A stretch of 52,426 bases of DNA from Selenomonadaceae bacterium UBA2897 (GCA_002350105.1 DEDT01000002.1:1-52426); one strand, 5' to 3'; shown: positions 16,906-26,480, numbered from the stretch's first letter. The notes: generated by a model not told the origin, from the sequence alone. Made by a program: numbers and translations.

Positions 16906-18237
16906 TTATCTGCTCCTTTGTGTTGCGTCTGCTGCACCGCCCTCCTTATCGGTCAGGACGTGTGCCTGCAGGAAAATCATGATTTCTGATTTCTTTCTGC
17001 TATTGTGGGCATAGGTGAAAAAACCCCCTAGAATAGGTATTTTACTAAGAAATGGGATGCGTGACAAGGCGTGACTATCCTCCTGGCCAATAAGTCCCCC
17101 AATCACCATGGTCTCGCCATCGCGCAGACGCACGCGCGTATCCGCACTGCGATTATGAAAACGGTAGACCTTGAGATCCGGCACGTACTCCGGCGAGCTG
17201 ACCTCTGTGTGCACGTCCGTCGTGATCCAGCCATCGGCACTGACCCGGGGCAGGCAGCGCAGGATAATGCCCACCTTGCGGTACTTGTAGGAATTTGTCG
17301 TCTCGCGGTAGGTGGAATGGCTCACTGGCACGGGCACCTCATCGCCGATGTTGATGAGCGCCTCGTGCCCCTGCACGGTAGTGACATTAGGCCGGGATAG
17401 GAGCTTCGCCTGGCCGCGGCCGATCAGCTCATGCAGCTTCACGGCAAAGGAGCCGCGCATCGGGCCTCCCTCCAGTTCGTGCCGAAAGGTAATCGTCCCG
17501 TTTTCGGTATCACCGAGTTCTGTGCCCAGGGCTCGTGAAGCATCCTGTGTCAACGCTACGACGCGCGCCTCTAATTTTACCTGCTTTGCCGGTACATCCA
17601 GCTGGCGCGCCAGCGCCTCGGCCCGTGCGGCCTCCGCCGCCGTACCGTAATAGACCAGGTCATTTGTCGCCTCATTCACGAGGACTCGTCCAGGACCTGG
17701 CAGCTCCGCCTTGGCCTCCACGGTTTTGACTACTGCCTCACCGCTCTCGTCGCTCGTTTCTTTCGCCTGCTTATTTATTGTTTCTTTATTCGCCACAGTA
17801 AGCCTTTTTTCCTGCCCTCCCAGGGATAAATTTAATGCTGCAGCCAGTTCATGCGGATCGGCATAGCGCACCGTCCAGACATGGACCTGACGCAAAGAGG
17901 TATCCGATGCAGCGGGAATAATCAGATATGTTTGTTCGCCCGCCGGCACCAATGCCAGGCCATGCGCTTCCGTAATTTTCCTTAGCACCTCCAGGGGCTC
18001 GGCCTGCAGCGATACCGTCACCGTGCCCTGCACGCTGCCGTCCATGACGAGGTTGATGCCCCCGAGACGTGCTGCCGCCAGCAGCACGGACCGTACGTCA
18101 CCCCCGGTTACCTGCAGGTTCACCGGCGCTGCCTGCACCGCTGACGGCATGACCGCACCGCTGAAAAGCAATCCTCCAGCCACCACGAAATCACAGCCTG
18201 CCATACGCGCCCGACGGCGCAAACCCTTCATAAGCAT
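16906..18237 (-). CDS. Secretin of the type II secretion / type IV pilus family
   Basis: 443 residues. An N-terminal basic segment and hydrophobic stretch (about 14-36, ending VQAAP) form a signal peptide. A short N-domain with a STN-like fold follows (about 40-105), then an NolW-like region (about 115-215). The C-terminal beta-barrel secretin domain (about 220-430) has VPVPVS, TRVRLRDGETMVIGGLI and IPFLSKIPILGGFF. It should form an outer-membrane ring, which implies a diderm cell. It is shorter than typical PilQ or GspD and has only one or two N-domains. It follows a PilP-like gene; no pilC, pilT or pilin genes are in this window. Confidence 0.92.
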   Translation of the reverse strand: MLMKGLRRRARMAGCDFVVAGGLLFSGAVMPSAVQAAPVNLQVTGGDVRSVLLAAARLGGINLVMDGSVQGTVTVSLQAEPLEVLRKITEAHGLALVPAGEQTYLIIPAASDTSLRQVHVWTVRYADPHELAAALNLSLGGQEKRLTVANKETINKQAKETSDESGEAVVKTVEAKAELPGPGRVLVNEATNDLVYYGTAAEAARAEALARQLDVPAKQVKLEARVVALTQDASRALGTELGDTENGTITFRHELEGGPMRGSFAVKLHELIGRGQAKLLSRPNVTTVQGHEALINIGDEVPVPVSHSTYRETTNSYKYRKVGIILRCLPRVSADGWITTDVHTEVSSPEYVPDLKVYRFHNRSADTRVRLRDGETMVIGGLIGQEDSHALSRIPFLSKIPILGGFFTYAHNSRKKSEIMIFLQAHVLTDKEGGAADATQRSR

Positions 18238-18263
18238 ATCCTTTTACCTCCCTGCGTCCAAAA

Positions 18264-18920
18264 TCAAAAATGCTGCATATCCAGATGCAGCGCCCCGCTG
18301 TCATTGGCGAGCTCCGCGCCTTCGCTGCCCACGGCGATGAGGCACCAGCCGTCGAACCATTCCCCTGGCGCGACTGCGGCCACCTGTCGGCCATCGCTGA
18401 GCAGGGCGATGCCGCCCTCTGTCCCCGTCACCATGCCCTGCAGCGTAATTACAGGCTGTGATGATGGCTCCGTAGTCGGCGAAGTGGCAGGTACCGAAGT
18501 GCCTGCTGCCTCCGCCGCCGTTGCGGTTGGCGGTGTCATTTGTGGCAATGTGGCTTGCGACGGCTGTGCGGCCGTCTCCGGTGCGGCCGCCTGCGCCGCG
18601 GCGAGCACCTCCTTTACCTCCGCCGCCGTCTCATGCTGCGGCGTGAATGGATCGCACAAAGCCTGCAACTGCTCCGCCTGTCCGGCGCCCCGGACCGCCT
18701 GATGATGGGCCTGCGCCTTCTTCTTTCCTTTTTTTGTTCCCGCCTTTCCCGCAGCTTCAGTTTTGGATTGCGTTCCCTCCATGTCCGCTACAGCGGCGTC
18801 TGTGTGTGCCTTTTCCGGCCAAAGCGCCGTGCTGCAGGACCATACGGCGAACCCCACGGACAAAAGGCAGGCAAAAGCGGCGAGAATTTGTCTTTTCTGT
18901 AAAGTCATATGTTCAATCAT
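18264..18920 (-). CDS. PilP-like periplasmic protein
   Basis: 218 residues. One N-terminal membrane segment (about 11-29), then a low-complexity Ala/Pro/Thr/Lys-rich linker (about 45-155). A small C-terminal domain (about 158-218) has the pattern VITLQGMV...GGIALLSDGRQ...GEWFDGWCLIAVGSEGAEL, like the secretin-contacting homology region of PilP/GspC. Position directly before the secretin gene supports that role. GGAG lies nine bases before the ATG at 18920. The linker makes similarity searches difficult; the assignment is by architecture and context. Confidence 0.65.
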   Translation of the reverse strand: MIEHMTLQKRQILAAFACLLSVGFAVWSCSTALWPEKAHTDAAVADMEGTQSKTEAAGKAGTKKGKKKAQAHHQAVRGAGQAEQLQALCDPFTPQHETAAEVKEVLAAAQAAAPETAAQPSQATLPQMTPPTATAAEAAGTSVPATSPTTEPSSQPVITLQGMVTGTEGGIALLSDGRQVAAVAPGEWFDGWCLIAVGSEGAELANDSGALHLDMQHF

Positions 18921-18935
18921 AGGTAAAATCTCCGC

Positions 18936-18967
18936 AAGAAAAGCCCTGCCAGCTGACAGAGCTTTTC
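18936..18967 (-). terminator. Terminator after pgi
   Basis: Minus strand stem GAAAAGCTCTG (18967-18957) with CAGGGCTTTTC (18948-18938), ending in UUUUCUU. It lies 35 bases after the pgi stop. Confidence 0.75.
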
Positions 18968-19001
18968 GTTGGGGTACATCCCCATATCACGTCACAAAGA
19001 A

Positions 19002-20471
19002 TTATTTCTTCGCGGCATCCTTTTCTTTTTTCAGAGCCTGCAGACGCGGCCACATGATCTTCTTGTAGCCCTCGACGCCCGGCTGATCGAAGGCATCGAC
19101 ATCCGCGAGTTCGCCTTCATAAGCGATGGAGAGGCAGAGCATGTAGAGGAGCTCGCCGAGATGATACGGCGTGAGCTCCGGCAGCACATAGGTGGCGTTA
19201 TAGCGCTTGTTGGACGCCATGGCCTCGGCGTTGGACTCCAGCGCAGCCTCGAGAGCCTCGCTCATCGTAACGCCAGCAACGCTTGCGAGCTTCGTAGCCT
19301 CCGGGAATACGTTCGGAATCTCAACGTCCTCCGGCCAGTTCGCAACCTTGATGAACTGCACGACCTTGTTCAGGCGGCCCTGCTGATGCTGCTGCGTCAT
19401 GGAGTGCATATCTGTCGTGCCGACGGCGACGACCGGCGTACGGCCATAGCAGACTTCCTTGCCCTCTTTGTTGAACTGCTTGCCGAGGGACTCCGCGAGC
19501 AGCTGGATGTACCACTCGGACGTGGAGCGCAGGTAGTCGCCGTACGGCATGAGCACCTCGATGTCACGGCCATGTTTCTGGCTCGCGGCATACTTCAGCG
19601 CGGCGTTCAGCATGGCCGGGTTCTGCCACATGTCATCGCTCTGGCAGATCTTATCCATGTCCTGGGCACCCTGCAGGAACGATTTGATATCGTAACCGAC
19701 GCAGGCAGCCAGCGTGAGGCCGACCTCACTGAAGATGGAGAAGCGGCCGCCGACGCCGTCCGGCACCGCATACTGCGGCCAGCCCTTCTCGATGGCGAGC
19801 TTCTTGAGGATCGTCTGGTTCTCCATGTTCGGATCCGTGACGGCCACGACCTCGAGGTCGATGTTCTCGTCCTTGGAGAGCCGGTCGTACTCGACCATGA
19901 AGTTGCTCATCGTATCGAGCGTACCGCCAGACTTCGAGATGACGAGCAGAAGAACCTTGAGGTTCTTCTGGCCGTGAATCTTCGCGAGCTTGCCCTGGTT
20001 CTTCAGCATGTGGATGATGTCCGTCGTACGGCGCGCATCGATGTTGTTGCCGCTGAAATAGACCTTCGGGAAACCATGACGCTCTTCTTTCGGCAGCTCA
20101 TTCCAGAACTCGCCGCAATACGTATCAAAGATAACCTTGTCGCCCAGATAAGAGCCGCCGATACCCAGCGAAACCACGACGTCGACGTTGTCCTTGACGT
20201 GATCCGTGAGCTCCTGCAGGTGCTTCATGGAAGCCGGGCTGTTCAGATGGCCGTCCTCGACATAGGGCAGCTGGGAGAACAGGACTTTCTCCGGCTCGCC
20301 ATCTTTGGAGAGATGAGCGCGGATATAGCCCTTCTCGCGCATAACCTTCAGCGCCTCATGGGCCTTCTTCAGGTCTTCCTCATAGCACTTCAGGTCTGCA
20401 TCCGTGACCTTGCCCTCACCGTACAGGTTATCGTAGTCGAACGTAAAGCCAGACTTCAGTTTCAAACTCAT
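19002..20471 (-). CDS. pgi: Glucose-6-phosphate isomerase
   Basis: 489 residues. It interconverts glucose 6-phosphate and fructose 6-phosphate. Motifs visible: GIGGSYLGDK near residue 105, the SIS-domain serines in VISKSGGTLDTM, VGGRFSIFSEVGL, and the C-terminal QPGVEGYKK. The start at 20471 (MSLKLKSG) has GAGGAG 11 bases upstream; the GTG at 20483 does not fit it. It follows pgm on the same strand, a pair linking glycogen or nucleotide-sugar metabolism with glycolysis. Confidence 0.96.
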   Translation of the reverse strand: MSLKLKSGFTFDYDNLYGEGKVTDADLKCYEEDLKKAHEALKVMREKGYIRAHLSKDGEPEKVLFSQLPYVEDGHLNSPASMKHLQELTDHVKDNVDVVVSLGIGGSYLGDKVIFDTYCGEFWNELPKEERHGFPKVYFSGNNIDARRTTDIIHMLKNQGKLAKIHGQKNLKVLLLVISKSGGTLDTMSNFMVEYDRLSKDENIDLEVVAVTDPNMENQTILKKLAIEKGWPQYAVPDGVGGRFSIFSEVGLTLAACVGYDIKSFLQGAQDMDKICQSDDMWQNPAMLNAALKYAASQKHGRDIEVLMPYGDYLRSTSEWYIQLLAESLGKQFNKEGKEVCYGRTPVVAVGTTDMHSMTQQHQQGRLNKVVQFIKVANWPEDVEIPNVFPEATKLASVAGVTMSEALEAALESNAEAMASNKRYNATYVLPELTPYHLGELLYMLCLSIAYEGELADVDAFDQPGVEGYKKIMWPRLQALKKEKDAAKK

Positions 20472-20609
20472 GTTGTCTAACACTCCTCTGTCACTCGTTT
20501 ATCTTATCCAAACCGTGTTTATTATACATCAGCCGGTCAAAAAGGTAAATGTTTTCCCTTTTCTTCGGTACAATGTTTCGCGATTTGTACTGACTGGACT
20601 GTCCGCCGC

Positions 20610-22292
20610 TCAGGCCAGCAGCGGCTTCACGGCAGCGGCCAGCGTATCCTTCTCGCCCTTGGCTTCGGCGAGGTCCTTGCCCAGCGTCGTGAAATAGGTC
20701 TTGATCTTCGGCTCCGTGCCGGACGGGCGCACGACGATGGTCGAACCGTCGTCGAGGCTGTAGATGAGCACGTTCGCCTTTGGCAGGCCCGTCTCCTCCG
20801 GCTTGCTGTAGTCCGTGACCTTGACGACCTTCTTGCCTGCAAACTCCGTTGGCGGCACTTCACGCAGCTTCTTCATGATGCCCTGCATCTTGTCCATGCC
20901 CGAAAGGCCCGGGAACTCGAAAGCATCGACCTTGTTGTAGTAACGGCCGTATTGCTGGTAGATTTCCTCGAGGCGCTGCTTGATGGACGAGCCGATGGAG
21001 CGGTAATAAGCGGCCATCTCGCAGATGAGCATGGAGGATACCACGGCGTCCTTATCGCGCACGTAGGAGCCGGCCAGATAGCCGTAGCTCTCCTCGAAAC
21101 CAAAGATGAAGCGCTCGACTTCGCCCCTGGCCTCGAGACCTGCGATCTGGTCGCCAATCCACTTAAAGCCCGTGAGCACATGGCGCAGTTCAACACCGTA
21201 GTGCTCGGCAACCTTGTCAGCCAGCGGCGTGGAGACGATGGACATCACGGCCACGGGGTTCTTCGGCATGGTGCCCTTCTCGATGCGGCCCTGGCAGATG
21301 TAGTCCAGGAGCAGCACGCCCATCTCATTGCCCGTCACGAGCTCGTAGGTGCCATCCGGGCACTTCATCGCAATGCCGACGCGATCCGCATCCGGATCCG
21401 TCGCGAGCATGAGGTCAGCGCCCTCTTTCTTCGCGAGCTCGAGGCCTTTCTCCAGCGCCTCGAAAATCTCCGGGTTCGGGTAGCTGCAGGTCGTGAAGTA
21501 ACCGTTCGGATACTCCTGCTCCGGCACGATCGTGATGTCCGTGATGCCGATGTCTTTCAGCACATGCGTAACCGGCACGAGACCCGTGCCGTTAAGCGGC
21601 GAATAGACGAGCTTCAGGCCCGCCGTCTTCGCGAGACCCGGACGCACCTGGCGCGACTCGATGGCCTCGTAGAAGGCTTTCTTGCAGTCGTCGCCCACGA
21701 ACTGGATGAGGCCCTTCTCCACGCCCTCGGCAAAGCTCACGTATTTCGAGCCCGTGAGCACGTCCGTCTTCTGGATGACATCGTAGACCACCGCCGCCGC
21801 ATCATCCGTCATCTGGCAGCCGTCGGGGCCGTAGGCCTTGTAGCCGTTGTACTTCGCAGGGTTGTGCGAGGCCGTAACCATGATGCCCGCGTTGCATTTG
21901 TAGTAGCGCGTGGCAAAGGACAGAGCCGGCACCGGCATGAGCTCGTCGTAGATACGCACGTGGATGCCGTTCGCAGCGAGCACGCCCGCCGCCGCACGTG
22001 CGAAGTTCCAGCCCTTGAGGCGGCTGTCGTAGCTGATAGCTACGGTCTGCGTGCCGCCCTGCGTCTTGACCCAGTCGGCCACGCCCTGCGTCGCCTGGCG
22101 CACGACCCAGATGTTCATGCGGTTCGTGCCCGCACCCAGCGTACCGCGCAGGCCGGCCGTGCCGAACTGCAGTGCCACGGCGAAGCGGTCCTTGATGGCC
22201 TCGTCGTCGCCCGCGATGTCGTGCAGTTCCTTATTCAGGTCAAAGTCCTGCAGGTCGGCCGCAGCCCAGCGCTTATACTCGTCTTGATACAT
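20610..22292 (-). CDS. Phosphoglucomutase / phosphomannomutase (alpha-phosphohexomutase)
   Basis: 560 residues, the long PgcA-type. It interconverts hexose 1- and 6-phosphates. Phosphoserine loop TASHNPAKYNGYK with Ser142, metal-binding loop ATDPDADRVGIA near residue 305, sugar-binding loop GFEESYGYLAG near residue 390, and phosphate-binding VRPSGTEPKIK near the C-terminus. Whether glucose or mannose phosphate is the main substrate cannot be told from sequence. It is upstream of pgi by about 140 bases on the same strand. Confidence 0.95.
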   Translation of the reverse strand: MYQDEYKRWAAADLQDFDLNKELHDIAGDDEAIKDRFAVALQFGTAGLRGTLGAGTNRMNIWVVRQATQGVADWVKTQGGTQTVAISYDSRLKGWNFARAAAGVLAANGIHVRIYDELMPVPALSFATRYYKCNAGIMVTASHNPAKYNGYKAYGPDGCQMTDDAAAVVYDVIQKTDVLTGSKYVSFAEGVEKGLIQFVGDDCKKAFYEAIESRQVRPGLAKTAGLKLVYSPLNGTGLVPVTHVLKDIGITDITIVPEQEYPNGYFTTCSYPNPEIFEALEKGLELAKKEGADLMLATDPDADRVGIAMKCPDGTYELVTGNEMGVLLLDYICQGRIEKGTMPKNPVAVMSIVSTPLADKVAEHYGVELRHVLTGFKWIGDQIAGLEARGEVERFIFGFEESYGYLAGSYVRDKDAVVSSMLICEMAAYYRSIGSSIKQRLEEIYQQYGRYYNKVDAFEFPGLSGMDKMQGIMKKLREVPPTEFAGKKVVKVTDYSKPEETGLPKANVLIYSLDDGSTIVVRPSGTEPKIKTYFTTLGKDLAEAKGEKDTLAAAVKPLLA

Positions 22293-22360
22293 ATCGCTAC
22301 ACCCTTTCTATAGAGAAGAACTGAAATTATCAATCTATTTTCCATCTAATTGTATTCCAC

Positions 22361-22401
22361 AAAAAAAGCAGAAATCCTTTATAAATCATAAGGATTTCTG
22401 C
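22361..22401 (-). terminator. Terminator after the MATE transporter gene
   Basis: Perfect 12-bp stem (22401-22390 with 22379-22368, GCAGAAATCCTT), then seven U on the minus strand. Confidence 0.92.
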
Positions 22402-22450
22402 AAAATATGCGATAAAGATGGAGAGCGACAAACGCGCAAGGGGCGGCAGG

Positions 22451-23806
22451 TCATGCTACGCTGAGATATTTAGCTAAAAGTTTGCGGCGCGTGCGGTAGT
22501 ACGATATTGCGAGCGGCACGCAGGAGCCCAGCCAGGCCATGGGGCTGGCGAAGCAGGCGCCGAGGTAGCCGAACCAGGCCACGAGGAAGATGGCTGCGGC
22601 CGCGCGCATCACGAGCTCCATGACGCCCGCGAAGGTCGGCACCGCAGAGTGGCCGAGACCCTGCAGCGTGTAGCGGTAGATGAAGAGCAGCGCGAGAATC
22701 CAGTAGGTCGCACCCTGAACGAGCAGGTAGAGGTGACCGTATTCCACGACCTGTTCCTGCCCATCACCGACGAAGAGCCAGATGAGGTGCGGGCCGAAGA
22801 AGGCGTTGATGAGGCCCGCCACGATGGCGAAGCCCACGGACATATAGATGCACTGACGCACGCCGCGCGCGATGCGATCGTATTTGCGCGCGCCGTAGTT
22901 CTGCGCCGTGTAGGCGGCCATCGCGATGCCGAAGGACATCATCGGCATGTTGGCGATGGCGTCCACCTTCTGCGAAGCGGCATAGGAGGCCACGGCGATC
23001 GGGCCGAGGTCGTTGAGGGCCGTCTGCAGAATGACCGCGCCGATGGCAATAATCGAGGCCTGAAAGCCCATGGGCAGACCGATGCGCAGGTGCGCCCAGA
23101 GCACGGGCCAGCTCAGGTGCCAGTCCTCGCGCCGGATGTGCAGAGCAGGAATCTTGCGCCAGATATACCACAGGCAGGCCAGCACGCCCAGGCCCTGCGC
23201 CACGACGATGGCCCAGGCCGCGCCGGGGATGCCCCAGCCGAAGACCATGATGAAAAGCGGCTCCATCACGATGTTCGTGCTCAGGGAGAAGGCCAGCACG
23301 ATGGTCGGCGCCGTGCTGTTGCCCAGCGTGCGCACAATATTCGTCGTCATCATGAGCGCGAAGGTCACAGGCAATCCCCAAAAACAGATGCGGATGAAGG
23401 AATACGCGCCGTCGATGATTTCCGGCGGCGTCTGCATCCAGACGAGCAGCTGCCAGACGATGGCCGAGCTGAACACCGTGAGCACCGCCGCCGTCAGGAC
23501 GCTGATCACGAGGCAAGCCGCAGCGCTCTGCCGCACCCCCTGCATGTCCTGCGCACCGAAGCGCTGTCCCGTGTAGATGGCAAAGCCAGAGGTCGCCCCC
23601 ATAACGAAGCCCATGATGAGGAAGAGCAAGGCACCGGTACAGCCCACAGCCGCCAGGGCCTCTACGCCGAGGATGCGGCCGACGATCAGCGTATCGACAA
23701 AGCCGTATAATTGCTGGAAAATATTGCCCGCGATCAGGGGCAGGGTAAACCAGAGAATCAGACGGGCCGGGCTGCCCGTCGTCATATCTTTTGTCGTTGC
23801 AGCCAC
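22451..23806 (-). CDS. MATE family efflux transporter
   Basis: 451 residues with about 12 membrane segments in two homologous halves. It belongs to the multidrug and toxic compound extrusion family, cation/drug antiporters of the inner membrane. Characteristic early segment: PLIAGNIFQQLYGFVDTLIV, then GATSGFAIYTGQRFGA. The GTG at 23806 is taken as start: AGGAGG lies nine bases upstream, and this site would be inside the reading frame if the GTG at 23824 were used. It overlaps the ydcF-like stop region. The substrate is unknown. Confidence 0.92.
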   Translation of the reverse strand: MAATTKDMTTGSPARLILWFTLPLIAGNIFQQLYGFVDTLIVGRILGVEALAAVGCTGALLFLIMGFVMGATSGFAIYTGQRFGAQDMQGVRQSAAACLVISVLTAAVLTVFSSAIVWQLLVWMQTPPEIIDGAYSFIRICFWGLPVTFALMMTTNIVRTLGNSTAPTIVLAFSLSTNIVMEPLFIMVFGWGIPGAAWAIVVAQGLGVLACLWYIWRKIPALHIRREDWHLSWPVLWAHLRIGLPMGFQASIIAIGAVILQTALNDLGPIAVASYAASQKVDAIANMPMMSFGIAMAAYTAQNYGARKYDRIARGVRQCIYMSVGFAIVAGLINAFFGPHLIWLFVGDGQEQVVEYGHLYLLVQGATYWILALLFIYRYTLQGLGHSAVPTFAGVMELVMRAAAAIFLVAWFGYLGACFASPMAWLGSCVPLAISYYRTRRKLLAKYLSVA

Positions 23807-23820
23807 CTTTTTCTCCCTCC

Positions 23821-24582
23821 TCACTTACCGGTAAACCGCGTCACGACGGTGCGCAGGTACTCCTGCATCACCGTCACATTATCGAGCATGGCATCCGCCG
23901 TCGGCCGCAGTTTCGTATAGTTGAACTCCGGATGATGGCTCACGGAGAAGTCCGCCGGATAGGCCACGGCCTCGATGCCCTGCTGCTGGAAATTCAGCAT
24001 GGCGCGCGGCATGTGGAAAGCCGAAGTTACGAGAATCGGGTGACTGAGACCGTGTTCGTGCAGGATAGCCGCAGAGTAACGCGCATTCTGATGTGTGTTG
24101 ATGCTGCGCGTCTCTACGAGGATCTTATCCTCCGGTACGCCCAGCGACTGCAGGATGCGCGCGGCAATCTTCGCCTCATCACCCGTATCGGAGTAAACGC
24201 GGCCACCCGAGAGCAGGATGGGGACGTCGAGCCGACGCTGCAGGCGCACGGCCGTGAGCAGACGGTTGGCGGGGCGGGCGCAAAGCTCGCCCTCGCCGTC
24301 CACGCCGGGGCTGTCCGGCATCGCGCCGCCGCCCAGCATCACGATGACATCGCCCTGCGGCTCCGCCGGCGGCGTATAAGTCTGCTCCAGATGGCCCATA
24401 AGCCGCTCCGAGACCAGCGGCGAACAGAGCAGATAGAGCGCCAGTGTCAGGACACCGAGCACGGCCGCCAGCCGGGGCTCATGCTTTCGCCGCCAGATAT
24501 ATCCGGCCAGTACCAGCAATGCCAGGATGATGCTGCCTGGCGGCAGCACCCAGCCCGCCCCGAATTTCATCAAGTAAACCAC
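23821..24582 (-). CDS. YdcF/SanA-like DUF218 membrane protein
   Basis: 253 residues. Two N-terminal membrane segments (about 14-30 and 38-56) are followed by a DUF218 domain with VIVMLGGGAMPDSPG, PILLSGGR, VPEDKILVETRS and LVTSAFHMPRAM. Homologues are implicated in envelope integrity or vancomycin-barrier functions, but the reaction is not firmly known. The GTG at 24582 follows GGAGG by six bases. Its end carries the ribosome binding site of the MATE gene, so the two form an operon. Confidence 0.85.
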   Translation of the reverse strand: MVYLMKFGAGWVLPPGSIILALLVLAGYIWRRKHEPRLAAVLGVLTLALYLLCSPLVSERLMGHLEQTYTPPAEPQGDVIVMLGGGAMPDSPGVDGEGELCARPANRLLTAVRLQRRLDVPILLSGGRVYSDTGDEAKIAARILQSLGVPEDKILVETRSINTHQNARYSAAILHEHGLSHPILVTSAFHMPRAMLNFQQQGIEAVAYPADFSVSHHPEFNYTKLRPTADAMLDNVTVMQEYLRTVVTRFTGK

Positions 24583-24683
24583 GGTATTCCTCCAACATGA
24601 AACAAGAAAAGCAATAAAAGAAAGCGCAAACTCCCACGGGAAGCATCATCTGCTGTATTTCCTTCAGGAATCTCCGCATCGCA

Positions 24684-24712
24684 TTCGATTGCGCACGAAA
24701 TCGTGCTATAAT
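24684..24712 (+). promoter_or_regulatory. Cupin gene promoter with perfect 14-bp dyad
   Basis: Consensus -10 TATAAT (24707-24712) with a weak -35 TTCGAT (24684-24689), spacer 17. The spacer holds a perfect palindrome GCACGAAATCGTGC (24693-24706), placed as a repressor operator would be. Confidence 0.6.
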
Positions 24713-24768
24713 ATAGTCTGTAGGCTATTCTATCAAAATCCTGTGAAAAAATAAAGGAGAGTTTCATT

Positions 24769-25113
24769 ATGGCATTCATTGAACCGAACCCGACCCAGGC
24801 TACGCACAAGGCAGATGGCAAAGGCACGATCACCATCGTCAAGCTGCTCACGGATAAGGAGCTCGACGGCAAGTGCGCGATGTACGCCAAGGTCATCATC
24901 CCGCCCGAGTGCTCCATCGGCGAGCATGAGCATCATGGCAACACGGAGACCTATCACATCCTCTCCGGCACGGCGCTCTACAACGACAACGGCAACAAGG
25001 TCACGCTGCACGCCGGCGCAACGACGTTCTGCCCGGACGGCGAGAAACATGGCATCGAGAACGCCTCCAAGACCGAGGATCTCGTCTTCATGGCGCTCAT
25101 CATCAATAAGTAA
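24769..25113 (+). CDS. Small cupin-domain protein
   Basis: 114 residues, a single-domain cupin beta-barrel. The metal-binding first cupin motif is GEHEHHGNTETYHILSG (three histidines and a glutamate available), and the second motif is the FCPDGEKHGIEN segment. Such proteins can be isomerases, dioxygenases or sensors; nothing in the sequence fixes which. AAAGGAG stands before the ATG. It is a single-gene unit between divergent ydcF and convergent sstT, with its own promoter and dyad. Confidence 0.85.
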   Translation: MAFIEPNPTQATHKADGKGTITIVKLLTDKELDGKCAMYAKVIIPPECSIGEHEHHGNTETYHILSGTALYNDNGNKVTLHAGATTFCPDGEKHGIENASKTEDLVFMALIINK

Positions 25114-25121
25114 CTTCCGTA

Positions 25122-25192
25122 ATAGCAGCGGAATTTTCCCGCTGCTATAGGCACAGCAAAAGGAGCCGGCCGCGAATGCGACCGGCTCCTTT
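25122..25192. terminator. Two hairpins between convergent cupin and sstT genes
   Basis: First stem ATAGCAGCGG (25122-25131) with CCGCTGCTAT (25139-25148). Second stem AAAGGAGCCGG (25159-25169) with CCGGCTCCTTT (25182-25192). They probably serve termination in both directions, though the U-tracts are short. Confidence 0.65.
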
Positions 25193-25217
25193 GCGTATAG
25201 CAAATATCCAGTTTCCC

Positions 25218-26480
25218 TTATGCTTTATCTGCTTCGGGCTCCGGCACGAGATCGTCTGCCTTGAGCTTCCCCTCTTTAGCCTTTTCGGCAAGCTCAGCCG
25301 TGGCCGTAAAGAGTACATCCGTCGAGCTGTTCAATGCCGTCTCGCAGGAGTCCTGGAGGACGCCGATGATGAAGCCGACGCCGACGACCTGCATCGCGAT
25401 ATCGTTGCCGATGCCGAAGGAAGCGCAGGCCACGGGGATGAGCAGCAGCGAGCCGCCCGCCACGCCGGATGCACCGCAGGCACCGATGGTCGACACGAGG
25501 CAGAGCAGCAGGGCCGTCGGCAGGTCGACGCTGATGCCCAGCGTATAGGCAGCGGCCAGCGAGAGCACGGCGATGGTGATGGCTGCGCCGCTCATGTTGA
25601 TGGTCGCCCCCAGCGGAATGGAGATGGAGTACGTATCCGGATTCAGATGCAGACGTTTGCAGAGGGACAGATTGACCGGGATATTCGCGGCCGAGCTGCG
25701 CGTGAAGAAGGCGTAGATGCCGCTCTCCTTCAGCGTTGTCCAGATCAGCGGATACGGATTGCGATGGATATGCAGGTAGACGATCACGGCATTCATGATG
25801 AGAGCCACGGAGAAGAATGCCGCCAGCAGCACGCCGATGATGCGCAGATAGCCCACGAGTGCGCCGAGGCCACTCGCACCGATGGCGTTGGCCACGAGGC
25901 CCATGATGCCGAAGGGAGCGAAGCGGATGACCCACTGCACGATCTTCGTGACGGCCTTCGCGAGATCGGCGAGGAAGGCTTTCGTGCTCTCACTGGCGGA
26001 GTGCAGGGCAATGCCGGCCAGCACCGCCCATGCGAGGATACCGATGTAGTTGGCCGTGGCCAGCGCATGAATCGGATTATCGACGACCGAGAGGATCAGG
26101 TTATGCAGCACCTCGACGATACCGGAAGGCGGCTTCACCGTCGCATCGGCCACCTGCAGATCCAGCGCCGTCGGGAAAGCGAAGGAAAAGCCCACGGCCA
26201 CCAGCGAAGCCAGGAACGTCGCCACGATGTAGAGCCGCACGATTGGCTTCATGGACGCGCTCGCATCCGCGTTTTTCTGCGCCATGGCGTTCATGACCAG
26301 CACAAATACAAGAATCGGTGCTACGCCCTTCAGGGCCTTGACGAACAGATCGCCGAGCACGGCGACAGCCGGCACCGCCCCCGGCGCGGTCAGTGCAATG
26401 ATAATACCCAGAATCAGGCCCACGATAATCAGCTTGATCAGGGCGGTCTCCTGATACTTCTTTCCCAGCTGTTTCAGCAT
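25218..26480 (-). CDS. sstT: Serine/threonine:sodium symporter
   Basis: 420 residues, a dicarboxylate/amino acid:cation symporter with 8 membrane segments and two re-entrant loops. SstT-type features: N-terminal LIIVGLILGIIIALTAPG, the first re-entrant region SSAANIPVNLSLC, SIPLGATINMSGAAITIAV with the sodium-site NMSG motif, and GACGASGVAGGSLLLIP near the C-terminus. It imports serine and threonine with sodium in characterised homologues. It is preceded by a strong minus-strand promoter and GGAGG. Confidence 0.93.
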   Translation of the reverse strand: MLKQLGKKYQETALIKLIIVGLILGIIIALTAPGAVPAVAVLGDLFVKALKGVAPILVFVLVMNAMAQKNADASASMKPIVRLYIVATFLASLVAVGFSFAFPTALDLQVADATVKPPSGIVEVLHNLILSVVDNPIHALATANYIGILAWAVLAGIALHSASESTKAFLADLAKAVTKIVQWVIRFAPFGIMGLVANAIGASGLGALVGYLRIIGVLLAAFFSVALIMNAVIVYLHIHRNPYPLIWTTLKESGIYAFFTRSSAANIPVNLSLCKRLHLNPDTYSISIPLGATINMSGAAITIAVLSLAAAYTLGISVDLPTALLLCLVSTIGACGASGVAGGSLLLIPVACASFGIGNDIAMQVVGVGFIIGVLQDSCETALNSSTDVLFTATAELAEKAKEGKLKADDLVPEPEADKA

